Assembly: GCA_021373185.1 (NCBI GenBank)
Contig: JAJFTF010000026.1
Location: 1-52,342 of the forward strand
Direction of reading: 5' to 3'
DNA from: Betaproteobacteria bacterium
GTDB lineage: Bacteria; Pseudomonadota; Gammaproteobacteria; Burkholderiales; Sulfuricellaceae
DNA: 52,342 nt
Below are positions 28,285 to 36,895 of the stretch, piece after piece. The position numbers were made by a program, and so were the translations under genes. Under the pieces are notes generated by a model. The model searched no databases. It was given only the letters and a program-made list of their open reading frames with translations, and was not told the origin of the DNA. The stretch's first letter is position 1. Each line of letters starts with the position of its first letter.

Positions 28285-29409
28285 TTGAGCTACCTTCCTT
28301 TTACCAAACCCACTCTCGACGAAGCCACCATCCAGGGCGTAACCGAAGTTTTGCGTTCCGGCTGGCTATCGAGCGGCCCCAAGGTCAAGGAATTCGAGGC
28401 CGCGCTGTCCGAATATTTTGGCGGCCGCACCGTGCGCGCCTTCAATTCCGGCACGGCCACGCTGGAGGTGGCGCTGCAGCTTTGCGACATCGGCCCCGGC
28501 GATGAAGTCATCACGACGCCGATGTCCTGGGTCGCCACGGCGAATGTCATTCTTCACGTCGGCGCCAAACCTGTGTTTGTCGATATCGACCCGCTCACGC
28601 GCAACATCGATCTCGACCTCATCGAAGCCGCCATCACGCCGAATACCAAGGCCATCATCCCGGTCGATCTCGCCGGGCTGCCGGTAGACCGGGATCGCCT
28701 TTACGCGATTGCGGAAAAGCACCGTTTGCGCGTCATTGAAGACGCAGCCCAGTCGATGGGCGCTACATGGCAAGGCAAAAAAATCGGCTCGTTCGGCGAC
28801 CTGATCTCGTTCAGCTTTCACGCCAACAAGAACATGACCACCGGCGAAGGCGGCTGTCTGGTGCTGAGCGATGCGGCGCAAATCCCCTTGGCGGAAAAGC
28901 TGCGCTTGCAGGGCGTCGAGCGTTTCCCCGATGGCACCATGGATGTGGATGTCGCAGGCGGAAAATACAACCTGACCGATATCGCCGCCCGCATCGGCCT
29001 GGGACAACTGAAACAGGTTGACGCATTCAACAGCCGGCGGCGCGAACTGGTGAAGCATTATTTCGCCTGTTTCGACCGGTCGATGGGCTGCGAGCTGCCG
29101 CAGGAAGATTTTGCCGGCAGCAACTGGCACATGTTCCAGATTCTGCTGCCGCTGGATCGCATGCGCATCAGCCGCGGCGAATTCATCGAGCAGATGAAGC
29201 AAAGGGAAATCGGCGTGGGCGTGCATTATCCCTGCATCCATTTGTTCTCGCTGTTCCGCAGCATGGGCTTCATGAAAGGCGACTTTCCCGAGGCCGAAAA
29301 GATCGGCAATGAAACCGTCACCCTGCCGCTGTTCCCGGCGATGGAACTGACCGACGTGGAACGGGTATGCACCGCAATCAAGGAAATCATCGAGGCCTCC
29401 AGGAAATGA
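28285..29409 (+). CDS. arnB: UDP-L-Ara4O aminotransferase
   Basis: 374 aa PLP enzyme of the DegT/DnrJ/EryC1 family. It converts UDP-4-keto-arabinose to UDP-L-Ara4N with glutamate. The PLP Lys is K182 in SFSFHANKNMTTGEGG. FNSGTATLEVALQL and the Asp motif VIEDAAQSMGATW are also present. The start is TTG 28285 (MSYLPFTKPTLDE in the product), with AGGAG at 28275-28279; the longer frame upstream overlaps the previous gene and is not conserved-looking. It overlaps arnC by ATGA. Confidence 0.93.
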   Translation: MSYLPFTKPTLDEATIQGVTEVLRSGWLSSGPKVKEFEAALSEYFGGRTVRAFNSGTATLEVALQLCDIGPGDEVITTPMSWVATANVILHVGAKPVFVDIDPLTRNIDLDLIEAAITPNTKAIIPVDLAGLPVDRDRLYAIAEKHRLRVIEDAAQSMGATWQGKKIGSFGDLISFSFHANKNMTTGEGGCLVLSDAAQIPLAEKLRLQGVERFPDGTMDVDVAGGKYNLTDIAARIGLGQLKQVDAFNSRRRELVKHYFACFDRSMGCELPQEDFAGSNWHMFQILLPLDRMRISRGEFIEQMKQREIGVGVHYPCIHLFSLFRSMGFMKGDFPEAEKIGNETVTLPLFPAMELTDVERVCTAIKEIIEASRK

Positions 29410-30350
29410 ACCCAACCGAACTCTCCGTCATCGTCCCGGTTTACAACGAGGAACAAGGCCTGCAAGCACTGTTCGACCGGCTCTATCCCGCGCTCGACAA
29501 GCTCGACATCGGCTACGAGATCGTCTTCATCAACGACGGCAGTCGCGACCGCTCTGCCGCGATCCTGCGCGAACAGTTCCAGAAGCGGCCCGATGTCACC
29601 CGCGTGGTGCTGTTCAACGGCAATTTCGGCCAGCACATGGCGATCATGGCCGGCTTCGAACATTGCAAGGGAAATCGCATCGTCACACTGGATGCCGACC
29701 TGCAGAATCCACCCGAGGAAATCGGCAATCTGCTCGCCAAAATGGACGAGGGCCACGACTATATCGGCAGTATCCGCCGCATGCGCCAGGACAGTTGGTG
29801 GCGGCACGTCGCCTCGCGCGCCATGAACAACCTGCGCGAGCGCATCACCCGCATCAAGATGACCGATCAGGGCTGCATGCTGCGCGCCTATAGCCGCGAC
29901 ATCATCGATGCCGTCAATAGCTGCCGCGAAGTCAATACCTTTATCCCGGCGCTGGCCTACACTTTCGCCCACAGCCCGGCGGAAGTCGTGGTGGAACACG
30001 AAGAGCGCACCGTGGGCGAATCGAAGTATTCGCTCTACAGCCTGATCCGCCTCAATTTCGACCTGATGACCGGCTTCTCGGTGGTACCGTTGCAGATGTT
30101 CTCGTTCACCGGCATCATCGTCTCGCTGCTGTCGGCGTTCTTCGTCGTCTTCCTGCTGATCCGCCGCATCATCGTCGGCCCGGAGGCGGAAGGCTTGTTC
30201 ACCCTGTTCGCCATCGCCTTCTTCCTGATCGGCATCACCCTGTTCGGCATTGGCCTGCTCGGCGAATACGTGGGGCGCATCTACCAGCAGGTGCGCCACC
30301 GGCCAAGGTATCTGGTGCAAGCCATTCTGGAGAAACCAGACCAGAAATAA
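29406..30350 (+). CDS. arnC: Undecaprenyl-phosphate L-Ara4FN transferase
   Basis: 314 aa GT2 glycosyltransferase with a cytosolic GT-A domain (LSVIVPVYNEEQGLQALFDR, catalytic TLDADLQNPPEEIG) and two C-terminal membrane helices (FTGIIVSLLSAFFVVFLLI; FFLIGITLFGIGLLGEYVGR). It transfers the formylated aminoarabinose to undecaprenyl phosphate on the cytoplasmic face. The start is ATG 29406 with AGGA before it, overlapping arnB. Related DPMS-type transferases exist, but both length and neighbours match ArnC. The toxin-antitoxin cluster begins 45 bases after its stop, where arnA would be expected. Confidence 0.92.
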   Translation: MNPTELSVIVPVYNEEQGLQALFDRLYPALDKLDIGYEIVFINDGSRDRSAAILREQFQKRPDVTRVVLFNGNFGQHMAIMAGFEHCKGNRIVTLDADLQNPPEEIGNLLAKMDEGHDYIGSIRRMRQDSWWRHVASRAMNNLRERITRIKMTDQGCMLRAYSRDIIDAVNSCREVNTFIPALAYTFAHSPAEVVVEHEERTVGESKYSLYSLIRLNFDLMTGFSVVPLQMFSFTGIIVSLLSAFFVVFLLIRRIIVGPEAEGLFTLFAIAFFLIGITLFGIGLLGEYVGRIYQQVRHRPRYLVQAILEKPDQK

Positions 30351-30360
30351 TTTTGCCGCC

Positions 30361-30389
30361 TTGATAAATATGCATAAAGTACATACAAT
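30361..30389 (+). promoter_or_regulatory. Sigma-70 promoter of the brnT cluster
   Basis: TTGATA (30361-30366), a 17-base spacer and TACAAT (30384-30389) make a strong match. Transcription would begin near 30396, which is the A of the brnT start codon, so the message may be leaderless. No ribosome-binding site precedes brnT. Confidence 0.7.
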
Positions 30390-30395
30390 CAAACC

Positions 30396-30662
30396 ATGCA
30401 GGTAGAATGCGACCCGAAAAAATCTGCGGCCAACCTGAAAAAGCACGGCGTTTCTTTTCAGGAAGCCGAAACGGTTTTCTACGATCCACTCGGATTAACC
30501 TGCGAAGATGACGAAGCTCAAGGCGAAACAAGATTTATCACCGTTGGACAGGGCGGACTTGGACGGGTACTTGCCGTGGCTTGGACGCAACGTGCAGAAA
30601 GTATCCGCCTGATTTCAGCGCGAGAAGCAACCCGGAATGAACGGAGGGCATATGAAAGCTGA
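30396..30662 (+). CDS. brnT: BrnT-family ribonuclease toxin
   Basis: 88 aa, full length for the family. It begins MQVECDPKKSAANLKKHGV, the usual W/C-D-x-K-x-x-x-N-x-x-KHG pattern, and continues FQEAETVFYDPLG, RFITVGQGGLGRVLAVAW and IRLISAREATRNERRAYE, which carries the conserved Arg/Glu residues. BrnT is a RelE-like RNase that stops translation and is neutralised by BrnA. The brnA start overlaps its stop. It sits between arnC and arnA and has its own promoter. Confidence 0.93.
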   Translation: MQVECDPKKSAANLKKHGVSFQEAETVFYDPLGLTCEDDEAQGETRFITVGQGGLGRVLAVAWTQRAESIRLISAREATRNERRAYES

Positions 30663-30900
30663 ATACGATTTCTCAAAAGCCAAGCGTGGCGCGGTGATTG
30701 CGCCAACCGGCAAGACCCGCATCACCATTTTTCTGGATGACGACATACTGGCCGCTTTCCGGGAGCGTGCGGAAGCCCAAGGGAAAGGCTATCAAACGCT
30801 GATTAACGAGACTTTGCGTGCCACAATCCAGCCCGGCCAAGCGCCACTCACCGTTGAGGAATTGCGCCGGGTTCTGCGTGAGGAATTGCATGCGGCATGA
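30652..30900 (+). CDS. brnA: BrnA-family antitoxin
   Basis: 82 aa from ATG 30652 (MKAEYDFSKAKRGAV), preceded by GGAGGG. The N-terminal YDFSKAKRG motif is typical of BrnA. A ribbon-helix-helix follows (KTRITIFLDDDILAAFRERA, GYQTLINETLRATI), which binds DNA and represses the operon with BrnT. It overlaps brnT by 11 bases. Confidence 0.93.
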   Translation: MKAEYDFSKAKRGAVIAPTGKTRITIFLDDDILAAFRERAEAQGKGYQTLINETLRATIQPGQAPLTVEELRRVLREELHAA

Positions 30901-30916
30901 TAAGGACCATAACAGC

Positions 30917-31207
30917 ATGCGCCCAATCCACCCAGGCGAAATCCTGCGCGAGAAATTTCTGGTTCCACTGGGGCTATCCGCCAATGCGCTAGCGATGGCT
31001 CTGCGCGTTCCTGCGCCGCGCATCAACGACATTGCACGCGAACGCCGGGCAATCAGCGCCGATACGGCACTGCGACTGGCACGCTACTTCGGCACGAGTG
31101 CAGAATTCTGGCTGGGCCTGCAAGCCGACTTCGACCTGAAAACTACGCTGGCTGGAAACGGTGACAAAATTGAACAAGACATCGTGCCCATGGCACGGGC
31201 TGCATAA
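30917..31207 (+). CDS. HigA-like XRE-family antitoxin
   Basis: 96 aa. MRPIHPGEILREKFLVPLGL is the standard HigA N-terminus, then a helix-turn-helix (SANALAMALRVPAPRINDIA, RRAISADTALRLARYF) and the closing GTSAEFWLGLQADFDL. I chose ATG 30917; ATG 30890 with GAGGA in front is an alternative that would overlap brnA. No HigB-type toxin is found next to it, so it is an orphan antitoxin, or a second regulator or antitoxin for BrnT. Confidence 0.87.
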   Translation: MRPIHPGEILREKFLVPLGLSANALAMALRVPAPRINDIARERRAISADTALRLARYFGTSAEFWLGLQADFDLKTTLAGNGDKIEQDIVPMARAA

Positions 31208-31280
31208 AGATGGGTAGGCAGCAAGGCTGCCAACTGCCGAGTTCCGCCCATTACCTTAATTCAAACGTTTATTCACCGAT

Positions 31281-32213
31281 ATGATCCCTTCACCCCGTGC
31301 CATAGTCTTCGCCTACCACAACGTCGGCGTACGCTGCCTGTCGGTGCTGCTTGCCCATGGCGTTGATATCCTGCTGGTGGTGACGCACACCGACAACCCC
31401 AACGAGAATATCTGGTTCGACAGTGTCGCCAAACTGGCGGCCTTGCACGATATTCCCGTGATCACGCCAGACGACCCCAACACGCCGGAAGTCGTCGCGC
31501 AGATCCAGACGCTCGCACCGGATTACATCTTTTCCTTCTACTACCGCAACATGCTGAAGAAGCCGCTGCTCGAGATTCCGGCACGCGGCGCCTTCAACAT
31601 GCACGGCTCGCTGCTGCCCCAATACCGCGGCAGGGTGCCGATCAACTGGGCGATCATAAAGGGCGAACGCGAAACCGGCTCGACCCTGCACGTGATGAAC
31701 GAAAAGCCGGACAACGGCGCCATCGTTGATCAGCAGGCCATCCCCATTCTGCCCAACGACACCGCGCTGGAGGTGTTCCACAAGGCCACCTGCGCCGCCG
31801 AGGTCACGCTTGATCGCTGCCTGCCCACGCTGCTGGCCGGCACCGCCCGGCTCAAGCCGCAGGATTTGAGCCAAGGTGGATATTTCGGCGGAAGACGGCC
31901 AGAAGATGGTAAAATCGACTGGCTGCAAAGCGCGCAGACCATCCACAACCTGGTGCGCGCGGTTGCGCCGCCTTATCCCGGCGCTTACACCTGGCTTGGC
32001 GGCAAGCCGATGCGGGTGCTGCAAACACTGGTCGAGCCTCAGCGCAAAGGCCGGGGAACAGGGGCGGCACTGTATTGCGAGGATGGTCGCTGCTATGCCG
32101 AATGCGGCGACGGCAGCATGTTGCGCATTCTGGCCTGCGAGGTTGACGGCAAGGCAGTGACCGCCGACGAATTGATCGCCAGCGGCAAGGATTCCCTGCC
32201 GCTGGGGGAATAG
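31281..32213 (+). CDS. UDP-L-Ara4N formyltransferase (ArnA N-terminal half as a separate gene)
   Basis: 310 aa, formyl-tetrahydrofolate dependent. The catalytic triad region is clear: N106 and H108 in FNMHGSLLPQYRGRVPINWA, and D144 in EKPDNGAIVD, matching N102, H104 and D140 of E. coli ArnA with a constant shift of four. The C-terminal OB-like domain follows (PPYPGAYTWLGGKPMRVLQT). In enterobacteria this is fused to the decarboxylase; here it ends and the decarboxylase starts 28 bases later. A short hairpin (GGCAGC-AAG-GCTGCC, 31217-31231) lies upstream, possibly ending the toxin-antitoxin transcript. Confidence 0.92.
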   Translation: MIPSPRAIVFAYHNVGVRCLSVLLAHGVDILLVVTHTDNPNENIWFDSVAKLAALHDIPVITPDDPNTPEVVAQIQTLAPDYIFSFYYRNMLKKPLLEIPARGAFNMHGSLLPQYRGRVPINWAIIKGERETGSTLHVMNEKPDNGAIVDQQAIPILPNDTALEVFHKATCAAEVTLDRCLPTLLAGTARLKPQDLSQGGYFGGRRPEDGKIDWLQSAQTIHNLVRAVAPPYPGAYTWLGGKPMRVLQTLVEPQRKGRGTGAALYCEDGRCYAECGDGSMLRILACEVDGKAVTADELIASGKDSLPLGE

Positions 32214-32241
32214 ATTTTAATTTTTGACTTAGGGAAAAACG

Positions 32242-33285
32242 ATGAAAAAGGTATTGATCCTGGGCGTGAACGGCTTCATCGGCCATCACCTGTCCAAGCG
32301 CATTCTGGAAACGACCGACTGGGAAGTTTACGGTATGGACATGTACAGCGAGCGCGTCACCGAGCTGATGGATAATCCGCGCTTCAATTTCTTTGAAGGC
32401 GACATCACCATCAACAAGGAATGGATCGAATACCACGTCAAGAAATGCGACGTCATCCTGCCGCTGGTCGCCATTGCCACCCCGGCCACCTACGTCAAGG
32501 AGCCGCTCAAGGTATTCGAGCTGGATTTCGAGGCCAACCTGCCGATCGTGCGCCAGTGCGTGCAATACGGCAAGCACCTGATCTTCCCATCGACTTCCGA
32601 AGTCTACGGTATGTGCCGCGACGGCGAATTCGACCCGGAGAATTCCGAACTGATCCTCGGCCCAATCAACAAGCCGCGCTGGATCTACTCCTGCTCCAAG
32701 CAGTTGATGGATCGGGTGATCTGGGCTTACGCGATGAAAACCGAATTCAACTTCACCCTGTTCCGCCCGTTCAACTGGATCGGCGCCGGCCTGGACAACA
32801 TCAACACCGCCAAGGAAGGCAGCTCGCGCGTGATTACCCAGTTCCTCGGCCACATCGTGCGCGGCGAGGATATCAAGCTGGTCGACGGCGGCACGGCCAA
32901 ACGCTCCTACACTTACGCCTCCGACGGCATCGATGCGCTGATGAAGATCATCGAGAACAAGAACGGCGTGGCGACGGGCCAAATCTACAATATCGGCAAC
33001 CCGAGCAACAACTATTCGGTGAAGGAACTGGCGAAGATGATGCTGGATCTCGCCGTCACCTACCCGGAATACGCAGAGACCGCCAAGAAGGTAAAAACGC
33101 TGGAAGTCACTTCTGCCGAATATTACGGCAAGGGCTATCAGGACGTGCAAAACCGCATCCCCAAGATCGACAACACCATGAAGGACCTCGGCTGGAAGCC
33201 GCAAGTCACCATGGCTGACGCGATCAAGCATATTTTCGATGCTTACAAGGGCCAAGTCTCTGAAGCGCGCAAGCTGGTGGAGTAA
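32242..33285 (+). CDS. UDP-glucuronate decarboxylase/dehydrogenase (ArnA C-terminal half as a separate gene)
   Basis: 347 aa short-chain dehydrogenase, extended type. The NAD motif is GVNGFIGHHLSKRI near residue 8. The active-site STSEVYGMC and the Tyr/Lys pair YSCSKQLMD are visible, as in the ArnA decarboxylase domain (catalytic Thr/Ser-Glu and Tyr-Lys). It oxidises UDP-glucuronate and decarboxylates it to UDP-4-keto-pentose, the ArnB substrate. Bifunctional ArnA of enterobacteria is about 660 aa; the two separate genes here total the same length. Plain UDP-xylose synthase is a less likely alternative given the context. Confidence 0.92.
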   Translation: MKKVLILGVNGFIGHHLSKRILETTDWEVYGMDMYSERVTELMDNPRFNFFEGDITINKEWIEYHVKKCDVILPLVAIATPATYVKEPLKVFELDFEANLPIVRQCVQYGKHLIFPSTSEVYGMCRDGEFDPENSELILGPINKPRWIYSCSKQLMDRVIWAYAMKTEFNFTLFRPFNWIGAGLDNINTAKEGSSRVITQFLGHIVRGEDIKLVDGGTAKRSYTYASDGIDALMKIIENKNGVATGQIYNIGNPSNNYSVKELAKMMLDLAVTYPEYAETAKKVKTLEVTSAEYYGKGYQDVQNRIPKIDNTMKDLGWKPQVTMADAIKHIFDAYKGQVSEARKLVE

Positions 33286-33304
33286 TTTCTACAGTAAGGA
33301 GTGA

Positions 33305-33381
33305 AGAGTGAGGGGTGAGGGGTGAGAAGTAAAAATCACCCACAATATCTCCTCACTCCTAATCTCCTCACCCCTCACTCT
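33305..33381. repeat. Inverted repeat AGAGTGAGGGGTGAGG between arnA and arnD
   Basis: Perfect 16-base arms AGAGTGAGGGGTGAGG and CCTCACCCCTCACTCT, with extra GGGGTGAG and CTCACTCC copies between them. It ends five bases before the arnD start, so arnD has no obvious ribosome-binding site and its initiation region would be in or beside the hairpin. Confidence 0.8.
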
Positions 33382-33386
33382 CCATA

Positions 33387-34295
33387 ATGAAACTCGCCCT
33401 CAAGATCGACGTCGACACCTATCGCGGCACTCGCGAGGGCGTGCCGCGCCTGGTCGAAATTCTGCGGAAACACGAGGCCGGCGCCACCTTCCTGTTCAGC
33501 CTCGGACCCGATCATACGGGCCGTGCCATCAAACGGGTGTTCCGCCCCGGCTTCATGAAGAAGGTATCGCGCACCTCGGTGGTGGAGCATTACGGCCTCA
33601 AGACCCTGATGTATGGCACGTTGCTGCCCGGCCCCGACATCGGCAAGCGCTGCGGCGAGATCATGCGCGCAGTGCGCGACGACGGCTTTGAGGTCGGCAT
33701 CCACTGTTACGACCACATCAAGTGGCAGGATTACGTGGCAAAACAGGACGCAGCCTGGACGACGAAGGAAATGAAACTGGCTAGCGACCGTTTTGAGAAA
33801 ATCTTCGGCGAGCCTGCCAAGGTTCACGGCGCCGCAGGCTGGCAAATGAATATCCACGCCTTACGCCTGGAACAACGGCTGAACTTCGATTACTGTTCGG
33901 ACACGCGCGGCACTCATCCCTTCATGCCGATCTGGAACGCAGAAATCGTCGCCTGCCCGCAGCTACCCACCACTCTGCCAACGCTGGACGAAGTGCTGGG
34001 CATCGGCGGCATCACGCCGGAAAACGTCGCGCAACACCTGCTTGGCCTGACCGAAAATCCGCCGGCTACCGGCCATGTTTACACGCTGCACGCCGAGCTG
34101 GAAGGCATGAAGCTCGCCAATGCGTTCGATGAACTGCTCACCGGGTGGAAAGCGCAAGGCTACGAGCTGGTATCGCTAAGGCAATACAATGAGGGGCTGG
34201 AACTATCCAGCCTGCCCCGGCATGAAGTGATCATGGGAGAGATTCCCGGACGTTCTGGAGTGTTGGCTTTTCAGGGTGACGAGTTCCTGGCCTAA
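33387..34295 (+). CDS. arnD: 4-deoxy-4-formamido-L-arabinose-phosphoundecaprenol deformylase
   Basis: 302 aa NodB/polysaccharide-deacetylase-fold enzyme. [20 protein letters not shown] is the family signature and includes the metal-binding Asp. [19 protein letters not shown] metal ligands (HCYDH) and [15 protein letters not shown] follow. It removes the formyl group from undecaprenyl-phosphate-L-Ara4FN before flipping. The last four bases overlap the ispF stop on the other strand. It is the final arn gene in the run. Confidence 0.93.
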   Translation: MKLALKIDVDTYRGTREGVPRLVEILRKHEAGATFLFSLGPDHTGRAIKRVFRPGFMKKVSRTSVVEHYGLKTLMYGTLLPGPDIGKRCGEIMRAVRDDGFEVGIHCYDHIKWQDYVAKQDAAWTTKEMKLASDRFEKIFGEPAKVHGAAGWQMNIHALRLEQRLNFDYCSDTRGTHPFMPIWNAEIVACPQLPTTLPTLDEVLGIGGITPENVAQHLLGLTENPPATGHVYTLHAELEGMKLANAFDELLTGWKAQGYELVSLRQYNEGLELSSLPRHEVIMGEIPGRSGVLAFQGDEFLA

Positions 34296-34765
34296 AACTT
34301 CTTGATCAGGCACACCGCCTGCGCCGCAATCCCCTCGCCACGCCCGGTAAAACCCAAGTTCTCGGTCGTAGTCGCCTTGACGTTGATGCAATCTGCCGAC
34401 ACACCAATATCTGAAGCAATATTGTTCACCATTTGCGCAACATGCGGCGCCATCTTCGGGGCTTGAGCAATGATGGTGGCATCCAGGTTAACCACACTCC
34501 AGCCACGTTCCTTGAGTAAACGCGCTACCTCGCATAACAGCTTGCGGCTATCGATGCCCTTGTAACGCGCATCGCTATCGGGAAAATGACGTCCGATGTC
34601 GCCCAGCGCCGCCGCACCCAGCAACGCATCGCAAATCGCGTGGAGCAGCACATCGGCATCGGAATGGCCGAGCAAGCCGCGTTCATAAGGGATATCCACC
34701 CCGCCGATAATCAGCTTGCGCCCTTCCACCAGTTGGTGGACATCGAAACCCTGGCCGACTCTCAT
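34292..34765 (-). CDS. ispF: 2-C-methyl-D-erythritol 2,4-cyclodiphosphate synthase
   Basis: 157 aa trimeric zinc enzyme of the MEP isoprenoid pathway. [12 protein letters not shown] supplies the metal ligands D8 and H10. [21 protein letters not shown] and the closing [16 protein letters not shown] are standard. It starts four bases inside the ispD 3' end (overlap 34762-34765), so the pair is translationally coupled. Confidence 0.97.
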   Translation of the reverse strand: MRVGQGFDVHQLVEGRKLIIGGVDIPYERGLLGHSDADVLLHAICDALLGAAALGDIGRHFPDSDARYKGIDSRKLLCEVARLLKERGWSVVNLDATIIAQAPKMAPHVAQMVNNIASDIGVSADCINVKATTTENLGFTGRGEGIAAQAVCLIKKF

Positions 34766-35454
34766 GACTTGCCTCCCGACAATATCAGTTCTGCCAGTTT
34801 GACGTCCTGCGGATAGGTCACCTTGAAATTGGTCATGTCGCCGGCCACCAGTTTGGCCTGGAACCCCAGTTTCTCGACGGCCTGCGCTTCATCGGTCACC
34901 TCGCCGTCAAGCAGCGACAGGGCGCGCTGCAACAGGCCGTAGCGGAACATTTGCGGCGTTTGCGCCTGCCACAGGCCAGTTCTCGGCTCGGTGCGCTGTA
35001 CGCGATTGTCGGCATCAGCGCGCTTCAGGGTATCGGCCACCGGTACTGCCAGCAGCCCGCCGAACGGGTCATTGCCCACCTCCACGATCAGCCGCTCGAG
35101 CAGTTCGCTGTTCAGGCCGGGTCGGGCGGCGTCATGCACCAGCACCCAGTCCTCGAAACCGACCTCATCCCGAATGGCGTCAAGCCCGTTGCGCACCGAT
35201 TCGAAGCGCTCTGCACCGCCGCAATGAAGCACCTTGAGCTTGGCGGAAAAAAGACTCCAGTCGAAGCTTTGCCACAACGTGTCGCCTGCTGCCAGCACCA
35301 CGTAAACACTGACGATTTGCGGGCAGGCGCACAAGGTGGCAACGGCATAATGAATCAATGGCCGGCCCAGCACCGACAGATATTGCTTGGGTGTTTCACC
35401 CCCAATACGCGAACCGGAGCCGGCGGCGGGTATCAAAGCATAGTAATTTGGCAT
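34762..35454 (-). CDS. ispD: 2-C-methyl-D-erythritol 4-phosphate cytidylyltransferase
   Basis: 230 aa. The nucleotide-binding start [19 protein letters not shown] is canonical; [20 protein letters not shown] and [15 protein letters not shown] are also family signatures. It makes CDP-methylerythritol in the MEP pathway, upstream of ispF. Its start is only 32 bp from the divergent MEMO-like gene, so the promoters must overlap. Confidence 0.97.
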   Translation of the reverse strand: MPNYYALIPAAGSGSRIGGETPKQYLSVLGRPLIHYAVATLCACPQIVSVYVVLAAGDTLWQSFDWSLFSAKLKVLHCGGAERFESVRNGLDAIRDEVGFEDWVLVHDAARPGLNSELLERLIVEVGNDPFGGLLAVPVADTLKRADADNRVQRTEPRTGLWQAQTPQMFRYGLLQRALSLLDGEVTDEAQAVEKLGFQAKLVAGDMTNFKVTYPQDVKLAELILSGGKS

Positions 35455-35486
35455 TGCTTTCTGCTATCTTGAGAAAAGGAGGCTTT

Positions 35487-36302
35487 ATGAAATCCATTCG
35501 TCCCGCTGCTGTTGCCGGCACCTTCTACACAGAGGAACCGAACGATTTGGCTATCGAGCTCACTGCCCTGCTCGAAGCGGCAGAACGGCACACCGAGAAA
35601 CTGGCGTCACTGCCCAAGGCCGTTATTGTACCCCATGCCGGCTATATTTATTCCGGCCAGGTCGCCGCCAGCGCTTATGCACTGCTACGTCAGGGGCGCG
35701 GCATTTACCGCCGCGTCGTGCTGCTCGGACCGGTGCATCGGGTGCCGGTGCGCGGACTGGCGCTGCCCGATGCCAAAAGCTTTGCCACGCCGCTCGGCGC
35801 GGTACCGCTCGACCTGGATGCCATGGCGATGCTGGCCGATCTGCCGCAGGTAGTGCAATACGACCCTGCCCATGCCTGGGAGCATTCGCTGGAAGTGCAA
35901 CTGCCGTTCCTGCAAACCGTACTCGACAACTTCAAGTTGGTGCCACTGGCAGTGGGCGATGCCACGCCGCAGGAAGTGGCTGAAGTGCTGGAGCGTTTGT
36001 GGGGCGGCCAGGAGACGATGATCGTCATCAGCTCGGATTTATCCCATTTTCTGCCCTACCACTCAGCACAACAAATCGACAACGCGACGGCACAGGCTAT
36101 CCTCGACCTGCGCTGGCCACTGAACCATGAGCAGGCATGCGGCGGCACACCGATAAACGGACTGCTGCTGGCGGCGCAGCATCACCATCTCAATCCGCAC
36201 CTGCTCGACCTGCGCAACTCCGGCGACACCGCCGGCGACAAGAGCCGCGTGGTCGGCTACGGCGCTTTTGCCTTTACCGAAGAACCCGCACATGTCCACT
36301 GA
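35487..36302 (+). CDS. MEMO1-family protein (AmmeMemoRadiSam system protein B)
   Basis: 271 aa from ATG 35487 with AAGGAGG just upstream; the longer open frame lies over ispD. The fold is that of extradiol dioxygenases. Visible metal-site-type residues are His in VIVPHAGYIYSGQVAAS, His in EHSLEVQLPFLQ and Cys in ACGGTPINGLLLA, as in human MEMO1. Its biochemical role in bacteria is unsettled. The AMMECR1 gene starts inside its 3' end, giving the usual pair, but the third member (a radical SAM protein) is not in the window. Confidence 0.9.
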   Translation: MKSIRPAAVAGTFYTEEPNDLAIELTALLEAAERHTEKLASLPKAVIVPHAGYIYSGQVAASAYALLRQGRGIYRRVVLLGPVHRVPVRGLALPDAKSFATPLGAVPLDLDAMAMLADLPQVVQYDPAHAWEHSLEVQLPFLQTVLDNFKLVPLAVGDATPQEVAEVLERLWGGQETMIVISSDLSHFLPYHSAQQIDNATAQAILDLRWPLNHEQACGGTPINGLLLAAQHHHLNPHLLDLRNSGDTAGDKSRVVGYGAFAFTEEPAHVH

Positions 36303-36846
36303 CAAAGGACAGATATTGATCCCCATCGCGCGCGCCGCCATCTCAAACGCGCTGGGCAAAGCCATGCAGGCCAACGAGGAAGCCGAGTGGCTCAAGGAAC
36401 CGGGTGCCTGTTTCGTCACCCTGACCCAGAATGACAACCTGCGCGGCTGCATCGGCAGCCTGGAAGCGCACCGCCCACTACTGGATGATATCAAGGCAAA
36501 CGCCTATGCAGCAGCTTTTCGCGACACACGCTTCAGCCCTTTGACGCTCGACGAACTCGACCTCACCAAAATCGAAATCTCATTACTCTCGTCAATGCAG
36601 CCGATGGCCTTCAGCAACGAAGTCGATGCACTCGAGCAGTTGCGCCCCGGCATCGACGGCGTGGTATTCGAATATGGCCGCTATCGCAGCACATTTCTGC
36701 CACAGGTATGGGAGCAGTTGCCGGAACCGGCAGTTTTTATGGGCCAGCTCAAACACAAGGCCGGCCTGCCTGCCGATTTCTGGGCGCCTGATGTCAGACT
36801 GCTGCATTACACAGTACACAAATGGAAAGAGTCAGCGCCGGAGTGA
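36292..36846 (+). CDS. AMMECR1-domain protein (AmmeMemoRadiSam system protein A)
   Basis: 184 aa from ATG 36292 (MSTDKGQILIPIARAAI). The AMMECR1 signature GACFVTLTQNDNLRGCIGS is complete, followed by DIKANAYAAAFRDTRFSPL and LPQVWEQLPEPAVFMGQLKH. It overlaps the MEMO gene by 11 bases, so the two are cotranslated. The function is unknown in bacteria. Confidence 0.92.
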   Translation: MSTDKGQILIPIARAAISNALGKAMQANEEAEWLKEPGACFVTLTQNDNLRGCIGSLEAHRPLLDDIKANAYAAAFRDTRFSPLTLDELDLTKIEISLLSSMQPMAFSNEVDALEQLRPGIDGVVFEYGRYRSTFLPQVWEQLPEPAVFMGQLKHKAGLPADFWAPDVRLLHYTVHKWKESAPE

Positions 36847-36895
36847 ACGCCAACCACCGCGCCCATTAAGCGCCCGCCGTTTTCTGGTGCTTTCC

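Noticed and set aside
30396..31207. The brnT-brnA-higA cluster as a phage defence island
   Set aside because: Toxin-antitoxin genes can take part in defence but nothing else here (no restriction, nuclease or phage-related gene) supports it.
33286..33386. The GTGAGGGG/CTCACCCC tract as a tandem-repeat regulatory array
   Set aside because: It folds as one inverted repeat of a dispersed type; no clear protein-site periodicity.
35487..36846. The MEMO/AMMECR1 pair as part of the isoprenoid operon
   Set aside because: It is divergent from ispD/ispF and has a separate strong ribosome-binding site; no metabolic link is known.
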